A stretch of DNA of 56,171 nucleotides from Bryobacteraceae bacterium (GTDB lineage: Bacteria; Acidobacteriota; Terriglobia; Bryobacterales; Bryobacteraceae). The translations under genes and the position numbers were made by a program. The stretch spans positions 1-56,171 of the forward strand of contig JAICXK010000003.1 of NCBI GenBank assembly GCA_025980435.1. Reading direction: 5' to 3'. Below are positions 51,835 through 56,171 of this stretch, in pieces. Numbering within the stretch: the first letter of the stretch is position 1; each line of letters starts with the position of its first letter. The notes beneath the pieces were generated by a model, which was given only the letters and a program-made list of their open reading frames with translations, was not told the origin of the DNA and searched no databases.

Positions 51835-52239
51835 GTGCGCGTAACCTTTGATTCCAATGTCTACGTCAGCGCGCTAAATTACCCTGGGACGCCCTCTCGT
51901 CTTTTGGAACTTGCCGCCGTGGATGCTTTTCGCCTCCAGACTTCAGCGGAAATTCTGGACGAAACGATGCGCATCCTCGCCAACAAATTCCGCTGGCCGG
52001 CTCAGGACATCACCGAAGCGCGTGATTTGCTCTCCTCCATTAGCCAGCGTGTAATCTCGCATGTGCAGCTTGATCTGGTGAAGCGCGATCCGGACGACAA
52101 TCGAATCTTGGAGTGTGGTCAAAGCTCCGGGTCAGACTACATTGTGACCGGCGACAAAGATTTACTGGTTCTGAAGCAACACGCTGGTGCCCGGATTTTG
52201 AGGCCTGCCGAGTTTCTGGCGCTTTTGCAGAAGCGGTAG
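51835..52239 (+). CDS. PIN-family toxin (PIN_3 type)
   Basis: A 134-residue protein of the PIN toxin family. The N-terminal TFDSNVYVSALNYPG holds the first catalytic aspartate; the region RILECGQSSGSDYIVTGDKDLLVLK has the D-x-x-x-x-G-D-K-D pattern of the C-terminal PIN acidic residues. Begins with GTG at 51835, three bases after the upstream antitoxin stop. Cleaves RNA by analogy. The operon is of a different family from the one in unit 1, so the two units carry unrelated toxin-antitoxin pairs. Confidence 0.87.
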   Translation: MRVTFDSNVYVSALNYPGTPSRLLELAAVDAFRLQTSAEILDETMRILANKFRWPAQDITEARDLLSSISQRVISHVQLDLVKRDPDDNRILECGQSSGSDYIVTGDKDLLVLKQHAGARILRPAEFLALLQKR

Positions 52240-52510
52240 CGGGGCCGAAGAGCGAATTAAAGCCGATTGCTCTGGACTAGTTTGACGATCGGGAATGGAT
52301 GATCGCGCGATTTAAAGTTAATCGAGGACCCGAGTATCAGCGTATGAGCGAAGCTGGTCCATTCCTTTGTTTGTTCAAGGGAGGGCAACGATCGTATAAT
52401 CGCTTCAGGTCCGGGTTCTGCCGCAAAGCAAAGTACATTGAATGGCGCTCAGCAGCGGTTCGGCAGGCTTGCCACAAAAGCGACCCGTAGCACATTCGCC
52501 CGGACCTATA

Positions 52511-52714
52511 TCAATCCTTTCCCGGTCCAATTGCGACCATGATTTTCTTGACGCATTTCATGGGGTTCGCCTTGAGCTCATGTTCCCAAATGCGGACGAC
52601 TTTCCATCCTGTCGCGCGCAGCTGTTTCGTATTCTTCCTGTCCCGTCTGGCGTTACCCTGAATTTTCGGTTCCCAGTACTCATTGTTGGTCTTCGCGCCG
52701 AGGCAGCACTGATC
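52511..52714 (-). pseudogene. Vsr-like endonuclease, C-terminal remnant
   Basis: On the minus strand a frame from 52714 to a stop at 52511 encodes about 67 residues matching the C-terminal half of very-short-patch repair endonuclease Vsr: KTNNEYWEPKIQGNARRD, then TGWKVVRIWEHELKANP. The conserved W-E-x-K-I, N-x-x-R-D and G-W-x-V-x-x-x-W-E blocks line up as in known Vsr. The N-terminal half with the catalytic aspartate is absent; an in-frame TGA stops the frame just upstream. No cytosine methylase gene is near. It overlaps in position the start of the TrbI remnant, so it was probably truncated when that fragment joined. Confidence 0.65.
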
Positions 52715-53592
52715 TCACACGCATCGCGGAACTCAGCCAAGCGATAAATGGCCGCAATGGCAATGCGCCCGCCAGCGAGCCGGCTCAGTTCCCAACCGGC
52801 GGCACTCGAAATGATCGCGATTATGAAGGCCAGAATCTGCAAACCGCGAAGGCGGCTTTCCTCTCAGCGACAGAGAAGCAGAAAACGGATGACTATCTCC
52901 GCTCGATAAGAACCGCGCCGTTGAGTCCATACGAAGTCAAGGCAGGCTGGGAGATTCCAGCGGTCTTGGAACAGAATCTGAATTCCGATCTGCCGGGTGA
53001 AATCAAGGCACTGATCAGCTCCAATGTTTTCGATACCGCCACCGGCCGTTATCTTCTCATTCCGCAGGGATCACGTTTGATCGGCAAATACGATTCACGA
53101 ATTTCCTATGGCCAGGACGGGGTTCAGGTCGTTTGGGACCGGGTCATCTTCCCTGATGCTTCCTCTGTGGATATCAACGGAATGGTTGGCCTCGATTCGC
53201 ACGGCAATTCGGGGCTGCGTTTTGATGTGGACCATCATTACAAGCGTCTCTTTGGTTTCGCGGCGTTAACGAGTGCTTTTACCGCCGCCTTCGCTCTCTC
53301 GCAGCGCAACACACAAAGCGCTCTGACATATCCGAGTGCCAGCAGCACGGCAGGTGCTGCGGTCGGTCAGGAAATGAGCCAAACCGGAGCGATGATTACG
53401 CAGCGAAATATGAGTGTGCAGCCCACGATCAAAGTCCCGGCTGGTTATCAGTTCACGGTTCGCGTGAATCGCGACATCCTGTTCGATGCGCCATATCAGC
53501 CGTTGCAGGCGAATCCTTTGCCAGACCAACCGCCGGGGCAGCTCCATCAAAGAAACAGCTTTACGAAATCAGGATACAGCGCGAACCGGTGA
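52708..53592 (+). pseudogene. TrbI/VirB10 C-terminal remnant
   Basis: In one open frame ending at 53592 (about 294 residues, from about 52708 by my reading, with no good start codon until 52921) lies the conserved C-terminal domain of TrbI/VirB10. This is the outer-membrane-spanning part of type IV secretion systems: EIKALISSNVFDTATGRYLLIPQGSRLIGKYDSRISYGQ, VWDRVIFPDASSVDINGMVG and VDHHYKRLFGF. The N-terminal membrane and cytoplasmic part is missing and no other transfer genes are present, so it is a relic. The tail after residue about 240 is variable. Translation may begin at TTG 52921, giving a 223-residue fragment. Confidence 0.72.
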
Positions 53593-53606
53593 CGTGAGGA
53601 CTCGAA

Positions 53607-53912
53607 ATGAGGAGACGAACAGTGCGACTATTCCTTCGCTTGACCGCCGACGTCAACAGCCGCCTGAGAAGTCTGATGCGGTATCACGGAGATCTCTCGG
53701 AATATATCAATGAAGCGTTTATGTCCTTGGACCTGCGAAGCATCGAACTGATTCCGGTTGTGATTGGCAGGAATAGCCGAGGGATGACAGCGGTGATTTC
53801 AGTGGCCGCCAATGGCCGGCTCCGTTCCGCCGTAAAGCGGCGCGGCTGCACGCTGACGGAGCTTGCGAATAGTGCACTCCATAAATGGCTCGGGGATAAG
53901 AAAAATGTCTGA
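53607..53912 (+). CDS. Small protein with two ribbon-helix-helix-like halves
   Basis: A 101-residue protein. The first half (TVRLFLRLTADVNSRLRSLMRYHGDLSEYINEAFMSLDL) and the second (GMTAVISVAANGRLRSAVKRRGCTLTELANSALHKWLG) each show a strand followed by two helices with the pattern L-R-x-x-(x)-x-x-x-G-x-(S/T)-x-x-E-x-(I/A)-N-x-A. They look like an internal duplication of a ribbon-helix-helix DNA-binding unit. I know no named family; a transcription regulator of the element is my guess. ATG after GAGGACTCGAA. Confidence 0.6.
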   Translation: MRRRTVRLFLRLTADVNSRLRSLMRYHGDLSEYINEAFMSLDLRSIELIPVVIGRNSRGMTAVISVAANGRLRSAVKRRGCTLTELANSALHKWLGDKKNV

Positions 53913-54162
53913 CAACACCGCCCAACGTGCCCGGCTGATCGGACTCATTTCGATTGTTGTCGCCATTGCGGGAATTGGTGTACTGCTCCTCTCCGATCTT
54001 GTTGTCGATTCATTCACATGCCTTCAACAATTTTCTCTGCTGTTTGCAGCGGCGGTTCTCTGGATAGTGCATATGCCGTTAAATCTTGGCGGTCGGCATT
54101 GGAGCAGGAGGCGTGCAGCCGCTCAAAAGATAACTCGATCTTTCAAGAGCAGAAAATTGTGA
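53905..54162 (+). CDS. Small two-pass membrane protein
   Basis: An 85-residue protein with two hydrophobic segments (about residues 10-30, LIGLISIVVAIAGIGVLLL, and about 40-57, LFAAAVLWIVHMPL) and a basic C-terminal tail (RRRAAAQKITRSFKSRKL). It overlaps the end of the preceding gene by eight bases, so the pair seems coupled. Not recognised. The short loop and charged tail are like small subunits of conjugation or phage-associated holin-type proteins, but evidence is slim. Confidence 0.5.
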   Translation: MSDNTAQRARLIGLISIVVAIAGIGVLLLSDLVVDSFTCLQQFSLLFAAAVLWIVHMPLNLGGRHWSRRRAAAQKITRSFKSRKL

Positions 54163-54169
54163 GGCTCTG

Positions 54170-54490
54170 ATGAGTTCAGAAGCAATGCGTGAGGTTCTGC
54201 AAATAATCGACGACAAGGTCCGATTACGGCCAACGCCGATGGAATTTGAATTGGCGTATCAGGCGCGGGTGGCAATGGATCGGATCAGGTTCGCGATCAA
54301 GCATACCGAGCAATTTGCGCCGCACACCGATCCAATGCAGGAAATCGGTCTGCAACTATTAGATGCGCTCGAAAGGTTGGAATCCGCGGAACGCAATTTT
54401 CAGAGAGGGTTCCGAGAAGAGCATCGGAGCTCGTCCGCATCGCTCGAATCACCGAGAAACGGCTCTTGTGGCATAACGCGCAACCAGTAG
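54170..54490 (+). CDS. Hypothetical protein
   Basis: A 106-residue protein of unknown family with helical, coiled-coil-like N-terminal half (REVLQIIDDKVRLRPTPMEFEL, then MQEIGLQLLDALERLESAERNFQRGF) and a serine-rich end. It begins seven bases after the preceding gene. Possibly a nucleic-acid- or protein-binding accessory of the element. Composition agrees with its neighbours, and there is no sign of membrane segments. Confidence 0.4.
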   Translation: MSSEAMREVLQIIDDKVRLRPTPMEFELAYQARVAMDRIRFAIKHTEQFAPHTDPMQEIGLQLLDALERLESAERNFQRGFREEHRSSSASLESPRNGSCGITRNQ

Positions 54491-54543
54491 CAAAGCAATT
54501 GTCTAACGCAATCACAGTTTCAAATTTCGACGCGGCGTCTTGA

Positions 54544-54562
54544 GTCCGTTCAAGGAACGGAC
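54544..54562. promoter_or_regulatory. Inverted repeat upstream of the excisionase gene
   Basis: An 8-bp arm GTCCGTTC and its reverse complement GAACGGAC separated by three bases (AAG). It lies 90 bases before the excisionase start, in a gap with little else, and has no T run after it, so an operator-type role is more likely than a terminator. Confidence 0.45.
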
Positions 54563-54571
54563 GACTAGCGA

Positions 54572-54697
54572 GGGTTTAACGGAACAATATGTCCCAAAGG
54601 ACAACAGCAGAGGCGGCTAAAATGTTGGGCATTAGGGTTTAACGGAACAATATGTCCCAATTGACAACAGCAGAGGCGGCTAAAATGTTGGGCATTG
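54572..54697 (+). repeat. 63-base direct tandem duplication at the excisionase start
   Basis: Two copies (54572-54634 and 54635-54697) of a 63-base unit covering the leader GGGTTTAACGGAACAAT, the ATG and the first 15 codons of the excisionase gene. They differ at the fourth codon region (CAAAGGACA versus CAATTGACA) and at the very last bases. Copy 1 has its own ATG at 54589 in the same frame but meets a TAA after 17 codons. This is a recent partial duplication of a gene start, exactly 21 codons long. Confidence 0.85.
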
Positions 54698-54939
54698 CGG
54701 AGGCAACATTGAACGAATGGCGCATCCGCGGCGAAGGGCCGGCCTATACCAAAATGGGCCGACTCGTTCGCTATCCGGAATCTGAAGTTCAGAGGTATAT
54801 CCATGAGCGCACAGTCGAAACATCCTACCGAAAGAGGACTCAGGGAGAAGAACGGGAAATGGGAATATCGCTTCAACTTGAACGGTCAGCCCTATTCTCG
54901 GGTCACCGATTTAGAGGCCGTTCCAGAAAACATTGTTAA
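54652..54939 (+). CDS. Excisionase-like helix-turn-helix protein
   Basis: A 95-residue reading whose first about 52 residues are an excisionase/MerR-type DNA-binding domain: SQLTTAEAAKMLGIAEATLNEWRIRGEGPAYTKMGRLVRYPESEVQRYI. This HTH_17 type is usual for recombination directionality factors next to integrases. The remaining 40 residues lie in a different frame over the start of the integrase gene and resemble nothing, so the original gene probably ended near 54810 and has lost its stop. ATG 54652 lies in the second copy of a tandem duplication. Confidence 0.7.
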   Translation: MSQLTTAEAAKMLGIAEATLNEWRIRGEGPAYTKMGRLVRYPESEVQRYIHERTVETSYRKRTQGEEREMGISLQLERSALFSGHRFRGRSRKHC

Positions 54940-56073
54940 GGCACACGCGGAGCGCGCGGCCCACGTCGAAGAACTGAAAAAAGGGAAGCCGATGATTAGG
55001 CGAGTCATCACTTCCCTCGATCACGCAGTTCCGAAGTTCATGTCCTGGTACCGAAGCGAACATCAGAACAGGAAATGCAAGTAGGCTGCGAGCTTGATGG
55101 CTTCATTTCAATTTTATTTCGAGGGGACGAAATGCCCTCTCGCACAGATCGGCCCGGCGCAACTTGAGGATTTCAAGACCTGGAGACGTGAAAACGACAT
55201 TCACGATAACACTCTCCGAAAGCAATTGTTGCTGCTGCGTCAATTTTTCGATATGCCCGCAAGCAGGGCTGGACGAAGGGTGATCCGTTCGCCAAGGGAG
55301 AAGACGCGGAAGTAAAGATTCCTCGTGAGCAGGATTCAGATGCAATGCGCGTCCTGTCCCCCGAAGAGGAACTTCAGTACCTTGCCGCAGCAGCAAAGGA
55401 AAGTATCGACCTCGCCGACGTGGCGACGATCATGGTTTTGCAAGGGCCTCGACCCGATGAGGTGATGTCCCTGGAGCAGGCGCATGTAGATCTTCGCAAT
55501 CGCCACTTTACGATCTGGGATACCAGCGCTAAGGGCAAGTCGAAAAATGCTCATCGGAAATTGAAAATGACTAATGAAACCTTCCGTATTTTCGAAAGGC
55601 GTTTGTCGATCCCAGGGGTCTGGGTATTTCCATCGTCAAAGAATGACGGTCCGCGCACTACTCTTCAAAAGGCACATGAGCGGGCAGCTCGCGGAAAGAA
55701 AAACCATAACGGCGAATATGAGGGAGGTTGCCGGATTGAATGCCGGCTCTACGACATGCGGCACACGTTTGCGACGCGGTTTGCCTTGGCGGGCGGATCG
55801 CTCCCTGTGCTTGCGAAGATCCTCGGGCACGCTGATCTCAGCCTCCTGATGCGTTACGTCCATCCGGCACAGGCAGATATGGACCGCGCCATGGAGTGGT
55901 ATTCCAGCATGCAGACGCCTGGTCCAGAGCTGGAAAAAATGTTGCTGGAATATCAGGATGGAAAGAACCAAAGCGAGGGTTGGCCCAGGCCAACTTTTGG
56001 GCCAACTACACCAGAAAAACTGGCCCAAATTGGCCCAACTAGGCCCAATTTGCGGAGCCGGAGGATCTCGTGA
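54803..56073 (+). pseudogene. Tyrosine-type integrase, interrupted by a stop codon and a frameshift
   Basis: One original integrase of about 420 residues. N-terminal DNA-binding part: LREKNGKWEYRFNLNGQPYS, ending RKCK at a TAG (55082-55084). The same frame continues with AASLMASFQFYFEGTKCPLAQIGPAQLEDF and LLRQFF (TAG probably replaces tryptophan TGG). At about 55249 the frame shifts by a missing base, so Y-A-R-K-Q-G-W-T-K-G-D-P-F continues in the third segment. Catalytic domain: Arg near RPDEVMSLEQ, Lys in SAKGKSKNAHRKLKM, DMRHTFATRFALAGGS (usual H-x-x-R replaced by Y-D-M-R), GHADLSLLMRYVHP with the nucleophile Tyr. TTGGCC repeats lie over its end. Not functional as read. Confidence 0.85.
56020..56044. 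repeat. Right arm repeat of unit 2
   Basis: A 25-base stretch CTGGCCCAAATTGGCCCAAC and following bases, matching 51277-51301 at 22 of 25 positions, ending 77 bases before the tRNA copy. Other TTGGCC/GGCCAA words occur from 55978, inside the 3' end of the integrase gene. Together with the left arms it marks both ends of each unit. Confidence 0.65.
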
Positions 56074-56120
56074 CTACGATCAAGAGGCTCCGTGTTCTCA
56101 ATAGCTTACGCCTGAAATTT

Positions 56121-56171
56121 TGGTACGCCCGAGAGGATTCGAACCTCTGACCTTTTGCTCCGGAGGCAAAC
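56121..56171 (-). tRNA. tRNA-Arg(CCG), 3' half, cut by the window end
   Basis: The minus strand reads, from the window end, TTTGC-CTCCGGA-GCAAA (anticodon arm, anticodon CCG), AGAGG-TTCGAAT-CCTCT (T arm), CGGGCGT (acceptor 3' strand), discriminator A and an encoded CCA. The window ends within the anticodon stem region, so the D arm and 5' end are outside. Unlike copies 1 and 2, it continues as GGCAAAC, which fits an intact tRNA gene. It is therefore the probable genuine chromosomal target gene, restored by the element. Confidence 0.8.

Larger units (their letters stand above)
51389..56120. mobile_element. Unit 2: decaying tRNA-Arg integrative element with toxin-antitoxin pair
   Basis: The segment between tRNA-half copies 2 and 3. 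It carries a toxin-antitoxin operon, remnants of a Vsr endonuclease and of TrbI/VirB10 from a type IV secretion system, small DNA-binding and membrane genes, an excisionase-like gene and a tyrosine integrase gene broken twice. The integrase ends 48 bases before the tRNA copy at 56121, the usual position for tRNA-targeting integrases. The conjugation remnant suggests descent from a larger conjugative element. Confidence 0.75.

Noticed and set aside
52558-52842. Minus-strand 94-residue open frame
   Set aside because: It is out of frame with the Vsr-like reading and opposite the TrbI reading; its translation resembles no family.
55978-56055. TTGGCC-rich repeats as a CRISPR array
   Set aside because: Spacing is irregular, repeats are only 6-10 bases, spacers are not of constant length, and no cas genes are present.

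Overview
The window looks like a chromosome segment of an Acidobacteriota bacterium, probably of the Solibacter/Bryobacter type. The basis is a secreted VWFA protein of the kind known as acidobacterial VWFA-related, several twin-arginine-leader oxidoreductases, a PEP-CTERM protein, an ABC transporter cluster without its own permease, and GC-rich coding sequence. The lineage is inferred from gene content only. No rRNA, complete insertion sequence or CRISPR array was found.

Positions 1-16000 are mostly housekeeping: greB, a secreted VWFA protein, a CsbD-like stress protein, purC, a CvpA membrane protein, gph, rfaE2, mfd, a SurA-like chaperone, an OB-HD exonuclease-like protein, the signal recognition particle RNA, dnaX, ebfC, recR, an outer-membrane beta-barrel protein and lipA. 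Positions 15900-21700 hold a minus-strand cluster: periplasmic adaptor, LolD/MacB-type ATPase, 66-residue membrane protein, second ATPase, NtrC-type regulator and NtrY-type kinase. A good -24/-12 (sigma-54) promoter precedes it and no permease is present. Positions 21850-26200 carry a cation-efflux protein, two small secreted proteins of unknown function, a secreted TPR protein and a flippase-like membrane protein. Positions 26300-30600 carry exported amidohydrolase, TIM-barrel isomerase, mutarotase-like and aldo/keto reductase genes, suggesting periplasmic sugar-derivative metabolism.

Positions 30700-34600 are a patchier accessory stretch: an unknown protein, an NTF2-like protein, an AraC-DinB fusion, a frameshifted DUF1801 gene and a YjbR protein. 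Positions 34600-39640 return to core genes: trpS, an rRNA uracil methyltransferase, and the operon xseB - prenyl diphosphate synthase - tlyA - nadK. Positions 39800-50200 contain the PEP-CTERM protein, a class III aminotransferase, a methyltransferase, yraN, a double-domain M16 protease, and an operon for GMC oxidoreductase, its small Tat-exported subunit and an aldehyde dehydrogenase.

From 50243 to the window end lies the most unusual region. The 3' half of a tRNA-Arg(CCG) gene occurs three times in the same orientation (50243, 51389, 56121). The copies bound two consecutive units that share nearly identical arm sequences at matching distances from the tRNA repeats. Unit 1 is about 1.15 kb and holds only a toxin-antitoxin pair. 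Unit 2 is about 4.7 kb and holds a different toxin-antitoxin pair, remnants of vsr and trbI/virB10, small DNA-binding and membrane genes, an excisionase-like gene with a duplicated start region, and a tyrosine integrase broken by one stop codon and one frameshift. I read this as a tandem tRNA-targeted integrative element array in decay, with the toxin-antitoxin pairs as its intact cargo.
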